Source of the DNA: Mycetocola reblochoni REB411
GTDB lineage: Bacteria; Actinomycetota; Actinomycetes; Actinomycetales; Microbacteriaceae
Assembly (NCBI RefSeq): GCF_900163835.1
Contig: NZ_FUKR01000022.1
Location: forward strand, 1 to 64,000
Direction of reading: 5' to 3'
Length of the DNA stretch: 64,000 nucleotides
Under the pieces are notes generated by a model. It had not been told where the DNA came from. It made no database searches and worked only from the letters and a program-made list of their open reading frames with translations. Within the stretch, counting starts at the first letter, position 1, and each line of letters opens with the position of its first letter. This document shows, one piece after another, positions 8,569 to 17,054 of this stretch. The position numbers and the translations under genes are program-made.

Positions 8569-9336
8569 ATGACCGAGCCCATCCTGCTGTCCGTGTCGGA
8601 CGGCGTGGCCAGGGTGACCCTGAACCGGCCCGACCGCCTCAACGCCATCGACGCCGCGGCCGCGGGCCGCTGGCGGGACGTCGCCGAGGAGGTCACCGGC
8701 AGAGCCGATGTGCGCGCGGTCGTCCTCGACGCCGCAGGGCCCGCGTTCTGCGCGGGCGGCGACGTGGGGGCGATGGCCGCCGGCGGCACCGACGGGGCCG
8801 CGATCCGGCAGCTCGCCGACACCATCCACCACGGAATGCGCGCGCTCAGGGGCGGGGCCGTCCCCATCGTCGCGGCCGTCCAGGGTGCCGTCGCCGGGGG
8901 AGGGCTCGGCGTCATGCTGACGGCGGACATCGTCGTGGCGAGCACGGGGGCGAGCTTCCAGAGCAGGTACGCCAACATCGGCCTCACGCCGGACTGCGGC
9001 GTCAGCACGCTCCTGCCCGAGGCGGTGGGCACGCGCAGGGCGCTGCAACTGCTGCTCGGCGACATCCGGCTCGACGCCCGCACGGCCCTCGAGTGGGGGC
9101 TCGTCGGCGAGGTGGTCGACCCCGAGGATCTGGCTGCCCGCGCGGACGCGATCGCGGCGAGTTGGGCCTCGGGGCCGTCGGCCGCCTACGGTCAGGCCAG
9201 ACGACTGCTCCGCGCTGACCGGTCCCGCTCGTTCGCCGCGGCACTCGACGACGAGGCCGCCACCATCGGCGCGGCCTTCGACACGGAGGACGCGTCCACC
9301 CGGATCGCGGCGTTCGTCGAGGGGAGCAGGCGGTGA
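8569..9336 (+). CDS. Enoyl-CoA hydratase/isomerase family protein
   Basis: A 255-residue crotonase-fold protein. It has RVTLNRPDRLNAID near residue 15, the first oxyanion-hole segment FCAGGDVGAM, and the second GAVAGGGLGVMLTADIVVAS. The usual catalytic Glu of the hydratase pair is not obvious at ANIGLTPDCG, where the family often has GLxPDxG, a form common in isomerases and ring-opening paralogues. The ATG at 8569 is preceded by AAAGGAG at good spacing. The stop overlaps the GTG start of the next SDR. It would act on an enoyl-CoA made or used by the flanking dehydrogenases. Confidence 0.9.
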   Translation: MTEPILLSVSDGVARVTLNRPDRLNAIDAAAAGRWRDVAEEVTGRADVRAVVLDAAGPAFCAGGDVGAMAAGGTDGAAIRQLADTIHHGMRALRGGAVPIVAAVQGAVAGGGLGVMLTADIVVASTGASFQSRYANIGLTPDCGVSTLLPEAVGTRRALQLLLGDIRLDARTALEWGLVGEVVDPEDLAARADAIAASWASGPSAAYGQARRLLRADRSRSFAAALDDEAATIGAAFDTEDASTRIAAFVEGSRR

Positions 9337-10181
9337 GCGCCGCGTCGCCGCGCACCGAGCGGGCGCTGGCCGGTCGGACGGTCCTCATGTCCGGCGGGTC
9401 GAGGGGCATCGGCCTGGCCATCGCGCTCGCCGCGGCCCGGCAGGGGGCGAACATCGTCCTGCTGGCGAAGACCGACGTCCCCCACCCGCGACTTCCGGGC
9501 ACGATCCACACGGCCGTTGCCGAGATCGAGGCGGCGGGCGGCCGCGCCGTCGGGGTCGTCGGCGACGTCAGGGACGACGAGGCGGTGGAGCGTGCCGTGT
9601 CGGCGGCCGTGGACGGTTTCGGCGGGATCGACGTGGTCGTCAACAACGCGAGCGTCATCGACCTGCGCGGCAGCCTGGAGCTGCCGTCGAAGAGCTATGA
9701 CCTCATGCAGGACGTCAACGTGCGGGGCAGCTACCAGCTGAGCAGGGCGGCCATGCCCGCTCTGCTGCGCTCGGCCTCGCCGGTCGTGCTCTCGCTGGCC
9801 CCGCCCGTCTCGCTCGACCCGCGCTGGCTGGGCGCCCACCCCGCCTACACGACGGCGAAGTTCGGCATGACCCTGGTCACGCTCGGGCTGGGCGCGGAGT
9901 TCGCCGACAGGGGTCTCACGGCCTGCACGCTCTGGCCCCGGACCACCATCCGGACGGCGGCGGTGGCGAACGTCCTCGGCGGCGAGGAGCTGATGCGCCG
10001 CAGCAGGACGCCGGAGATCTACGCCGACGCGGCCGCTCTCGTCCTCGCCGACGCCGGCGGGCGGTACAACGGCCGTTCCCTCATCGTCGAGGACGTCCTC
10101 GCCGAGCACGGTGTCACCGATCTGTCGGGGTACTCGCCGGGCGTCGACGAGTCGGAGCTGTTCCCGGACATCTTCCTCTGA
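9333..10181 (+). CDS. HSDL2-like SDR-family oxidoreductase
   Basis: A 282-residue SDR. Motifs are SGGSRGIG for the cofactor, NNASVIDLRGSLELPSK, and YTTAK at the active site. The segment LSLAPPVSLDPRWLGAHPAYTTAKFGM closely follows the pattern of hydroxysteroid-dehydrogenase-like protein 2 (HSDL2) homologues, where catalytic Ser lies in a Leu-Ser-Pro-Pro context; here the Ser sits two residues earlier. The start codon GTG overlaps the preceding stop as GTGA, so it is coupled to the enoyl-CoA hydratase. HSDL2-type proteins in bacteria accompany acyl-CoA metabolism; the true substrate is unknown. Confidence 0.87.
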   Translation: MSAASPRTERALAGRTVLMSGGSRGIGLAIALAAARQGANIVLLAKTDVPHPRLPGTIHTAVAEIEAAGGRAVGVVGDVRDDEAVERAVSAAVDGFGGIDVVVNNASVIDLRGSLELPSKSYDLMQDVNVRGSYQLSRAAMPALLRSASPVVLSLAPPVSLDPRWLGAHPAYTTAKFGMTLVTLGLGAEFADRGLTACTLWPRTTIRTAAVANVLGGEELMRRSRTPEIYADAAALVLADAGGRYNGRSLIVEDVLAEHGVTDLSGYSPGVDESELFPDIFL

Positions 10182-10216
10182 GGCCCGGCGTCGTGGCGGG
10201 CCAGGCCGGGGGTCGC

Positions 10217-10222
10217 TAGGGT
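10217..10222 (+). promoter_or_regulatory. -10 element of leaderless VOC-gene promoter
   Basis: TAGGGT, 6 bp before the ATG at 10229; spacing fits a leaderless transcript. Confidence 0.45.
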
Positions 10223-10228
10223 CGGGCC

Positions 10229-10633
10229 ATGGGTACTCGTCTCGGTCGGATCGTTCTGCTCAGCGACGACATCGACCGCTCCCTCGACTTCTACCGGCGC
10301 CACTTCGACCTGCACTCCGTCGTCGACGACGACCTGGACGGATTCCGGCTCACCCACGTCGGGGCCGGTGGCGTGGAGGACCCAGGGTTGTGGCTGTTTC
10401 CCGCCGAGGCGGCCGGCGCCCGGCCGGGGGCGGCGACCGGGAGCGCTCCCGCGCTGGTGCTCTACGTCGACAGCCTCGACGGGGTCGTCGACTCGCTGGA
10501 CAGGGGCGGGCACCCGCTGCGCGTCCCCGTGACGGGCGACCCCGGCGGTCAGCGGTACGCCCACGTCGACGACCCGGACGGGAACGAGATCGTCGTCGTC
10601 GAGTTCGCCGGCGAGGGCCGGGCCCGACCATAG
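10229..10633 (+). CDS. VOC-family (glyoxalase/bleomycin-resistance-like) protein
   Basis: A 134-residue single-domain VOC protein. It opens with LGRIVLLSDDIDRSLDFYRRHF and ends with the typical DPDGNEIVVVEF strand. Possible metal ligands are Glu in DGNEIV and His in LTHVG. VOC proteins include lyases, dioxygenases and drug-binding proteins; nothing here tells which. A TAGGGT -10 box lies 6 bp upstream of the ATG, with no ribosome site, so the message is probably leaderless. Directly after the stop codon begins a 7-bp tandem repeat. Confidence 0.88.
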   Translation: MGTRLGRIVLLSDDIDRSLDFYRRHFDLHSVVDDDLDGFRLTHVGAGGVEDPGLWLFPAEAAGARPGAATGSAPALVLYVDSLDGVVDSLDRGGHPLRVPVTGDPGGQRYAHVDDPDGNEIVVVEFAGEGRARP

Positions 10634-10634
10634 C

Positions 10635-10711
10635 GTGCGGAGTGCGGAGTGCGGAGTGCGGAGTGCGGAGTGCGGAGTGCGGAGTGCGGCGTGCAGGGTG
10701 CGGCGTGCGGG
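10635..10711 (+). repeat. Heptanucleotide tandem repeat (GTGCGGA)n
   Basis: Seven perfect copies of GTGCGGA from 10635 to 10683, then four degenerate copies (GTGCGGC, GTGCAGG, GTGCGGC, GTGCGGG). It starts 1 bp after the VOC stop codon. The rest of the gap up to 10914 contains no gene I can support. Confidence 0.92.
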
Positions 10712-10914
10712 CCGGAACATGGGTGACATCGGCTTCTCGACGGGCACCGGCGAGCGGCTGACCCCCCTCGACTGAGCGCGGCCGACAAGCCGCGCGCGCC
10801 GTCCGCCCCGCTCGCTTGGCGGGCAGGGACAAGCCGCGCCCTCCGCCCTCCGCCCGCCGGATACGCTCGCCTCCTGGCGCCGTGGTCGCGGCGCAGCACG
10901 CTGAGAGGGCGACG

Positions 10915-11478
10915 ATGCACCTGTTCTTCCGTACGATCCTGGTCATCTGGCGTGCGCGCCGGCGTCGTCGTCGCGGCGACACGGTGGCCCCGACCGAGGT
11001 GAGCAGGCTCCGCCTGCGCACGCTCCCGACCGACATCGACCTCATCGGGCACATGAACAACGGCGTGTACCTGTCGATCTTCGACCTCGGCCGGTACGAC
11101 CAGATGATCCGTGCCGGACTGTGGGAGCCGATCAGGGCGCGCGGGTGGTACCCGGTGGTCGTGTCCGAGACGGTGAGTTTCCGCCGGTCGCTCGAGCTGT
11201 GGTCGGTCTTCGACGTCGAGACGCGCATCGTCGGCTTCGACGAGAAGGCCGCGATCGTGGAACAGCGGGTCGTCGTCGACGGCGAGATCTACACGCGGGC
11301 GCTCATCCGCGCCCGGTTCCTGTCCGCGGGGAGCGGTCCCGTGCCGATCGCGGAGCTCAGGGAGGCGGTCGGCGTCGGCTTCGACGAGCTGCCGCCCCTG
11401 CCCGACTGGGTCGCCGAGTGGGCGGCTGCGGCGGCGCTGCCGGGGACGAAGGCTCCGGCCCCGAGCACCTGGCCGTGA
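10915..11478 (+). CDS. Hot-dog-fold thioesterase (4HBT-like)
   Basis: A 187-residue protein with the hot-dog thioesterase signature DIDLIGHMNNGVYLSIFDLGR around residue 42; the Asp/His/Asn cluster forms the active-site helix region. Later strands (FDVETRIVGFDEKAAIVEQRVVV) match the fold. The N-terminus is a hydrophobic stretch followed by RARRRRRRG, possibly a membrane-proximal anchor. It would hydrolyse an acyl-CoA or acyl-ACP thioester. The ATG at 10915 is preceded by GAGAGGG; the frame is open further upstream but without a ribosome site. It could belong functionally with the acyl-CoA operon before it, although the repeat gap separates them. Confidence 0.85.
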   Translation: MHLFFRTILVIWRARRRRRRGDTVAPTEVSRLRLRTLPTDIDLIGHMNNGVYLSIFDLGRYDQMIRAGLWEPIRARGWYPVVVSETVSFRRSLELWSVFDVETRIVGFDEKAAIVEQRVVVDGEIYTRALIRARFLSAGSGPVPIAELREAVGVGFDELPPLPDWVAEWAAAAALPGTKAPAPSTWP

Positions 11479-11528
11479 GCGGACATCGCTCGGCGTGCCC
11501 GCGCCGCGGCGGTGACGGTGGTGCCGCC

Positions 11529-11534
11529 TAGGCT
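11529..11534 (+). promoter_or_regulatory. -10 element of leaderless glycosylase promoter
   Basis: TAGGCT, 7 bp before the ATG at 11542; supports that ATG over the upstream GTG at 11512. Confidence 0.5.
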
Positions 11535-11541
11535 GGGGACG

Positions 11542-12570
11542 ATGACAGGTGCGGGGGAGTGGCAGCAGGACTCGCGGCGACGCCGCAGTGCCGCTCAGCG
11601 ACCACGCCTGACGGGAGGGGCGGAGGGGCGGACCGCCGCTGCGGATCCCGTGCCGCTCGGTGACCCGGCCGTCCGCATCGTTCCGCTCGATCGCCCCCTC
11701 GCCCTGCGCGCCGTGCTCATCCCCCGTCGCAGGGGAACGGGCGATCCGGCGTTCCGCATCGATCCCGCCGGGCGCGTGTGGATGGCCAGGAGGGAGGAGG
11801 CCGGGCCGTCGCTGCTCGCCCTCGCGCATGCGGGCGACCGCGTCGTCGCACGGGCGTGGGGCCCCGGTGCGGGGGAATCGCTCGACGCGGTCCCGCTTCT
11901 CATCGGCGAGGACGACGACTGGTCGGGCCTCGACCTCACCTCGGTGCCGGCGCTCGGCCGGATTCGCGCGGCGAATCCGGGGCTGAGACTGTCAGCGGGG
12001 GGCGATCTGCTCCAGATGCTCGTGCCCGCCATCCTCGAGCAGAAGGTCACGACGGCTCAGGCCTGGTTCGCCTGGCGCTGGCTGCTCCGCCGCTACGGCT
12101 CCCCGCTGCCCACCCCCGGCGGGCGCACGCTCATCGCGCCGCCCGACGCGGCGGGCTGGCTGTCGGTGACCCCGTGGGACTGGCACACCGCCGGGGTCGA
12201 CGACCGTCGCGCACAGATCGTGCGTCGTGTGGCCGCGCGCGCGGGGGCGATCGCGCGGCTGGGTCGCGACAGCCCGGAGGACGCAGCCGAGCGGCTGCTG
12301 AGCATCCCGGGGATCGGGCCGTGGACCATCGCCGAGGCGCTCGCGCGCAGCCACGGAGCCCCCGACGTCGTCAGCGTCGGCGACTTCCACCTGTGTCGGA
12401 GCGTCGGGACGGCGTTCCTCGGCGAGCCGGTGGACGACCAACGCATGCTCGAGCTGCTGCGGCCGTGGGAGGGACAGCGTCAGCGGGTGCTCAGGCTCAT
12501 CGGTGCGGCCGGCATCACGGCGGAGCGCCACGGGCCCCGCCTCGAGGTCCCCGACCACGTCCGACGATGA
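11542..12570 (+). CDS. AlkA-type DNA-3-methyladenine glycosylase (HhH-GPD)
   Basis: A 342-residue base-excision-repair glycosylase of the HhH-GPD superfamily. The C-terminal half holds LVPAILEQKVTTAQA (HhH-GPD entry), the helix-hairpin-helix LLSIPGIGPWTIAEALA around residue 255, and the catalytic Asp in VSVGDFHL. No iron-sulfur cysteines follow, as expected for AlkA-type enzymes. It would remove alkylated bases from DNA. The ATG at 11542 is preferred over GTG at 11512 because a TAGGCT -10 box ends 7 bp upstream. The first ~35 residues are Arg-rich and poorly conserved in appearance. Confidence 0.9.
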   Translation: MTGAGEWQQDSRRRRSAAQRPRLTGGAEGRTAAADPVPLGDPAVRIVPLDRPLALRAVLIPRRRGTGDPAFRIDPAGRVWMARREEAGPSLLALAHAGDRVVARAWGPGAGESLDAVPLLIGEDDDWSGLDLTSVPALGRIRAANPGLRLSAGGDLLQMLVPAILEQKVTTAQAWFAWRWLLRRYGSPLPTPGGRTLIAPPDAAGWLSVTPWDWHTAGVDDRRAQIVRRVAARAGAIARLGRDSPEDAAERLLSIPGIGPWTIAEALARSHGAPDVVSVGDFHLCRSVGTAFLGEPVDDQRMLELLRPWEGQRQRVLRLIGAAGITAERHGPRLEVPDHVRR

Positions 12571-12653
12571 GGGCGCGGACCCTGCACAGCGAATTCACTG
12601 CTGGGATCCGTCCCCTCTCGGGGTTGCAGCGTTCCGGGGCCTCCCGCCGGGCA

Positions 12654-12659
12654 TAGGCT
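12654..12659 (+). promoter_or_regulatory. -10 element of leaderless promoter of the PutA homologue
   Basis: TAGGCT, 6 bp before the ATG at 12666; no ribosome site lies between. Confidence 0.5.
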
Positions 12660-12665
12660 CGGTAC

Positions 12666-15600
12666 ATGGTGCACCCGTCCGACTTCACTGCGCAGAACTA
12701 CGCCCTCCTCACGGAGCAGAGTTTCGTCCGGGTCGCGCGGTGGACGGAGCAGGCGGCCGCGGCCGAGGGACAGCTCTCCTCCCAGAGCGCGTCCGAGCAG
12801 CTCGCGACCGTGCTCGGCCAGCTGGTCACCGACCCGGACGCGGGCGCGTTCGTCCGTATCCTCGCCGACGACGTGCTCAGCCCCGAGGTCAGGATGGTCG
12901 CCGGCTACGGGGTCAGCAGGGCTGCGCGTACGGCCCCGAGCACCCTGACGGGGGTCGCCCGCGCGGCGCTCGCCGTCGGCGGGCAGCTCGGGCCCGTCGT
13001 GCCCGCGCTGGCCGTCCCCGCGCTACGGCGCAGCATCCGGCACGCCGCCTCCTCCCTGGTGGACTCCGACGAGGCCGACGCGGTCACGGACCTGGTCCAG
13101 AGCATCCACGCGCACGACATGCGGGCCGGACTGCGACTGCTCTCGCCGCCCGTCGCCGGCGACATCGCGGCGGGTGTCGAGCTGGAGCGGCTGCGCGTCC
13201 TCGCCTCCCGCGACGACGTCGAGGTGCTCTCGATCGACCCGTCCGCGCTGCTGCCGCACATGACCCCCTGGTCCGCACAGGGCGCCTTCGACGAGCTGGT
13301 CGGCCGCCTGACGCCGGTCCTCGCGGCCGCGGCCGCCTCCGGTGTGCGGCTCATGTTCGATGCCGGGCTCTACCGGGACCACGACGCCACGGTCCGGTCC
13401 CTGCTGCGTGTCATCGACCAGGAGCGGTGGAACAGGGTCTCGATCGGCATCACGCTGTCCGCGGCGGTCCCGGAGTCCTTCACCGAGCTGCAGCTGCTCG
13501 TAGAGCACGCCCAGCGGCGGTACGAGAGCGGCGGGGCACCCATCACCGTGCGCATGGTCAAGGGGGGCAACCTGCCGGCCGAGCGCGTCGAGGCCGAGCT
13601 CGGTTCCTGGCCTCTCGCCGTCGCCGAGGACCGCAAGTCCACCGACACGAACCTCAAACGGATGCTGCACTGGGCACTCGGCAAGGGTCGCACCGAGTGG
13701 TCGCGCGTCGCGCTGGCCAGCCACAACCTGTACGACGTGGCCTACGCCAGGGGCATCGCCGAGGCCGCGGGGGTCGCGGGTGACCTCGAGTTCGAGTTCC
13801 GACGCGGTCTCGCCGGGCCGGCGCTCGCCGCGGTCAACAGCGAGCTCGGGCCGGTTCGGATCGACACACCTCTGCTGGCGGACGGCGACGCACGGTCGCT
13901 CGGCCGATTCCTGAGCCGTCTCGCCGGCGAGTACGGCTCGGGCGCGTTCCCCGCTCTGCGGCTCGGCCGACCGGATGCGGCGATCGAGCTGCAGCACGAG
14001 CGTGACGCCTTCCGGTCGAGCGTCGTTGCCCTCGAGGCGGAGCCGCACCGCATTCCGGAGCCGTTGCGCACGCAGAACAGAGAGACGGAGTGGACGCTCG
14101 GGGCGCCCGTGCCGATCTCGTGGGGGCCCGACGACGCGCTCACCCGGGAGCCGGAGCACGAGGACGCCCCGCTCAGCCTGACCCAGGCGGTGCTCGGGCT
14201 GGCCGGGGTGGCGAGGGAGCCGGAGTCCCCGTTCGACACCGTGCGCGTGTTCGACAGCACGACCCTGCCCCAGAAGCCGGTCAGTGATCTGGGCGCCCCC
14301 GGTTTCGTCAACGTGCCGGACACCGACCCCGCTCTCGCGGCGAACCGTGCCTGGATGGACCGGCTGCTCCGCAGGGCCGAGCTGTCCGAGACCGGCGCCG
14401 ATGCCGTCAGGGCGGCGGTCGTCGATGACGACGAGGTCGAGGGGCTCATCGCCGTCGTCCGTTCCCTTGCGGAGGAGTGGGGGTCCCGGCCGGCCGAGCG
14501 GCGCGCGGATGTCGTCGTGCGTGCGGGGCTGTCGCTCGCGGCCAATCGCGATCGCCTGCTCGACGTTCTCGTCGCCGAGGTCGCGACGACGATCACCGCC
14601 GCCGACCACGAGGTGAGCGAGGCCATCGACCTCGCCGGCTACTACGCGGCGAAGGCGCGCGAGCTGGACGCGGTCCGCGGCGCGCGCTTCAGCCCGCCGC
14701 GGCTCCTGGTGTCGCGACCGGGCGCGGAGCGGCCCGTGGCCGACGCGGCCGGCGCGGCTCTCGCCGCCCTCGCGGTCGGCGCGGGCTCCATCCTCGTGCC
14801 GGCCGACGGAACGGAGCGCTGCGTCGCCGTGGTGGCGGAGGCGCTGTGGGAGGCGGGCATCCCGCGCGACCTTCTCGTCGTGGCCGTCCCGTCGACGGTC
14901 GCCGTCCCGGAGGGCACGTCCGGCTCCGCGCTTCTCGTCCCGGGAGAGTCCGTCGACGAGACGGCTGACGACGACACATCGTCGGCCGAGCCGGACGGGG
15001 AAGAATCGGTCGAGGTCGAGGTCGAGGTCGAGGTCGAGGTCGAGGTCGAGGAAGTCGAAGACGTCGCCGCCGGACCCGACGCCGCGGTCCCGGACTCCTC
15101 CGAGATCGGCGGCGACTCGGCGGCGGATGAGGACGAGCGCGCGGGTGAGGTCGACGTTCCGTCGGGCCGGGACGCGGCGCACGATGACGCGGCGATCGCT
15201 GAGGCTGCACGCTCCGACGAGGACCAGGAGCCGCACGTTTCTCCCCCCGTCCCCGCCGTCGCCGCGTCTTCCCCGCTCACTGCAGCGGGCCTCGCGGTCG
15301 ATGCGGGCTGGATCACGGCGGCGGCCGACGACGCCGAACGGAACGCACCCCTCGACGACATCGCCGAGGCGCGGCACGACCGCAGCGCGATCGATGCGAC
15401 CGCTCGCAGTGGCGACCCCGCCGAGGGCGACCGCGAAGCGGCACAGGCCGAGGCGGCGCCGTCGGCCTCCGGCGCCGACGAGGGGGCCGCTGCTCGCTCC
15501 GAGGAACGGGAACGCGCGGCGGATGATCTGCTTCACCGGCTCGTCGACCACGACGGGACGGACCGTGTCGTGGTCGCCGGCGACGCCGCGCTGGTGAGTC

Positions 15601-16994
15601 GTCTGCGGCGGGCGAGGGGAGCCCGCGCCTTCAGCGCCTCCGTGCGCCGGGCCAACGCGATGATCCTGACCCCGAGCGCCGACCTGGACGCCATGATCCC
15701 CGTCATCGTCGACAGTGCCTTCGCCGGGGCGGGCCAGCACCGTCAGGCGGCCGGAGTGCTCATCGTCGTCGGCCACCTCGCGCAGAGCGAACACCTGCGC
15801 CGGACGCTCGCAGACGCGGTCGCGTCGCTGCGCGTCGGCCCAGCGACCTCCGCCGCGACGGAGGTCGGACCGTTGCGTCGACCCGCCGCCGGAGCCGAGC
15901 TCGCCGCACTCACCGTCACCGAGGGCGAGGAGTCGTGGCTGATCCCGCCCCGCCGACTGGACGGGGAGGCCCGGCTGTGGACGCCGGGGGTGCGCAGCAA
16001 CGTCGCGCACGGAAGCGTCAACCACCTCCGGCCGGCCGCGGTGCCGGTGCTGAACGTGCTCAGCGCTCGCACTCTCGATGAGGCCATCGCGCTCGCGAAC
16101 GCCGTCGAGGGCGGCCAGGTCCAGGCCTTCTTCGGCCGGGACCCCCTCGAGCTCGCCCGGTGGACCCAGGCCGCTCAGGCGGGGACCCTTGTGGTGAACA
16201 GGGCGACCACCGCCTCCGTCGTTCAGCGTCAGCCTCTCGGGGGCTGGGGCCGCTCGCGGATCGGGGCGGTCGCGAGCACCGGAGGGCCGCACCACCTCGT
16301 CACGCTCGGCCGCTGGGTCGCCGATGCGGGAGCGCGCAGCACCACGCTGCATCTGCGTGGGCTCGACTCCCGAATCGTCGCGATCATCGAGGCCGCGCAG
16401 CCGTCGCTCGGCTACGAGCACTTCGACCAGCTGCGCCGCTCGGCGCTGTCCGACGCCGTCGTCTGGGGGACGGACTTCGGCGAGGCGAAGGACGTCACCC
16501 TGCTGCCGTCCGAGCGGAACATCCTGCGCTACCGGGCGGTCGACACCTCCATCAGGGCGACGGAGGGGACCGAGCTCTGGGAGGTCCTGCGCGTCGTCGT
16601 CGCCGCGGTGAGAGCCAGGGCCCGGATCACGCTGTCCGTCCCCGAGGGACTCCCCGCCGAGGTGAGGCACGTCCTCACCGGGCTCGAAGCGCTCGTCTCG
16701 GTCGAGACCGAGCAGGAGTGGATCGACAGGATCACCGCGACGACGCCGCGCGAGGACGGCTCGCTTCCAACCCCTCCGGACCGGATCAGGGTCGTCGGAC
16801 CGGAGGAACGCCGATCGCAGGCCGCATCGCACGCGATCATCGCGCTCGGACCGGACAGCCCCGTCGTCGTCATCGCCGACGAGGTCACTCAGGCCGGACG
16901 CATCGAGCTGCTGTCCTTCGCCAGGGAGCAGACGATCAGCATCGCCGCCTCTCGCGACGGTGCGAGCGACCGGTGGAGCGAAGAGATCGTCTGA
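12666..16994 (+). CDS. PutA homologue (proline dehydrogenase/P5C dehydrogenase fold) with lost catalytic residues
   Basis: A 1442-residue protein with the plan of bifunctional PutA: PRODH-like barrel (~150-450), ALDH-like module (~560-1210), and a C-terminal actinobacterial PutA region. Active PutA normally has SIKVSA, here SIDPSA (Asp191); the YxxRR motif is FLSRL (415-419); VKG (298-300) is kept. In the ALDH half, WNFP-type oxyanion Asn is absent (RPGAERP, ~684-690), the ETSGKN glutamate is Ser992, and the GQ-x-C nucleophile is Arg1026 (GQHRQ). QRQPLGGWGRS is kept. An acidic, disordered insert with seven Val-Glu pairs occupies ~757-950. The single frame is intact, so this is not simple decay; a non-enzymatic or regulatory role is inferred. 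It sits alone, with a leaderless TAGGCT promoter. Confidence 0.85.
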   Translation: MVHPSDFTAQNYALLTEQSFVRVARWTEQAAAAEGQLSSQSASEQLATVLGQLVTDPDAGAFVRILADDVLSPEVRMVAGYGVSRAARTAPSTLTGVARAALAVGGQLGPVVPALAVPALRRSIRHAASSLVDSDEADAVTDLVQSIHAHDMRAGLRLLSPPVAGDIAAGVELERLRVLASRDDVEVLSIDPSALLPHMTPWSAQGAFDELVGRLTPVLAAAAASGVRLMFDAGLYRDHDATVRSLLRVIDQERWNRVSIGITLSAAVPESFTELQLLVEHAQRRYESGGAPITVRMVKGGNLPAERVEAELGSWPLAVAEDRKSTDTNLKRMLHWALGKGRTEWSRVALASHNLYDVAYARGIAEAAGVAGDLEFEFRRGLAGPALAAVNSELGPVRIDTPLLADGDARSLGRFLSRLAGEYGSGAFPALRLGRPDAAIELQHERDAFRSSVVALEAEPHRIPEPLRTQNRETEWTLGAPVPISWGPDDALTREPEHEDAPLSLTQAVLGLAGVAREPESPFDTVRVFDSTTLPQKPVSDLGAPGFVNVPDTDPALAANRAWMDRLLRRAELSETGADAVRAAVVDDDEVEGLIAVVRSLAEEWGSRPAERRADVVVRAGLSLAANRDRLLDVLVAEVATTITAADHEVSEAIDLAGYYAAKARELDAVRGARFSPPRLLVSRPGAERPVADAAGAALAALAVGAGSILVPADGTERCVAVVAEALWEAGIPRDLLVVAVPSTVAVPEGTSGSALLVPGESVDETADDDTSSAEPDGEESVEVEVEVEVEVEVEEVEDVAAGPDAAVPDSSEIGGDSAADEDERAGEVDVPSGRDAAHDDAAIAEAARSDEDQEPHVSPPVPAVAASSPLTAAGLAVDAGWITAAADDAERNAPLDDIAEARHDRSAIDATARSGDPAEGDREAAQAEAAPSASGADEGAAARSEERERAADDLLHRLVDHDGTDRVVVAGDAALVSRLRRARGARAFSASVRRANAMILTPSADLDAMIPVIVDSAFAGAGQHRQAAGVLIVVGHLAQSEHLRRTLADAVASLRVGPATSAATEVGPLRRPAAGAELAALTVTEGEESWLIPPRRLDGEARLWTPGVRSNVAHGSVNHLRPAAVPVLNVLSARTLDEAIALANAVEGGQVQAFFGRDPLELARWTQAAQAGTLVVNRATTASVVQRQPLGGWGRSRIGAVASTGGPHHLVTLGRWVADAGARSTTLHLRGLDSRIVAIIEAAQPSLGYEHFDQLRRSALSDAVVWGTDFGEAKDVTLLPSERNILRYRAVDTSIRATEGTELWEVLRVVVAAVRARARITLSVPEGLPAEVRHVLTGLEALVSVETEQEWIDRITATTPREDGSLPTPPDRIRVVGPEERRSQAASHAIIALGPDSPVVVIADEVTQAGRIELLSFAREQTISIAASRDGASDRWSEEIV
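15010..15051 (+). repeat. Hexanucleotide repeat encoding (Val-Glu)7
   Basis: Seven GTCGAG units in frame inside the acidic insert of the PutA homologue, followed by a degenerate unit. Because the unit is six bases, copy changes would keep the frame. Confidence 0.85.
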
Positions 16995-17000
16995 CCGCGC

Positions 17001-17023
17001 GGAGGCGGGGCCGGCCCCTCCTC
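17001..17023. terminator. GC hairpin between convergent genes
   Basis: GGAGGCGGGGCC is followed at once by its near complement GGCCCCTCCTC, with one mismatch and almost no loop. It lies just after the PutA-homologue stop and before the convergent GntR gene end. No T-run is present. Confidence 0.4.
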
Positions 17024-17054
17024 GTCCGCACGGTCGTCGTTGGCGGGGTCGACG

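Noticed and set aside
10635-10711. Considered as a CRISPR-like repeat array
   Set aside because: Units are 7 bp with no spacers, and no cas genes are present; it is a simple tandem repeat.
13023-16832. A 1269-codon open frame antisense to the PutA homologue
   Set aside because: It mirrors third-position GC bias of the sense gene; composition is Arg/Gly/Asp/Val-rich with no motif or ribosome site. Similar long antisense frames over 51147-53693, 18.5-19.8 kb and 57.6-60.2 kb are rejected for the same reason.
12666-16994. Considered that the lost PutA motifs come from frameshifts
   Set aside because: The frame is continuous and family-like sequence flanks every altered motif in the same frame, so these are substitutions.
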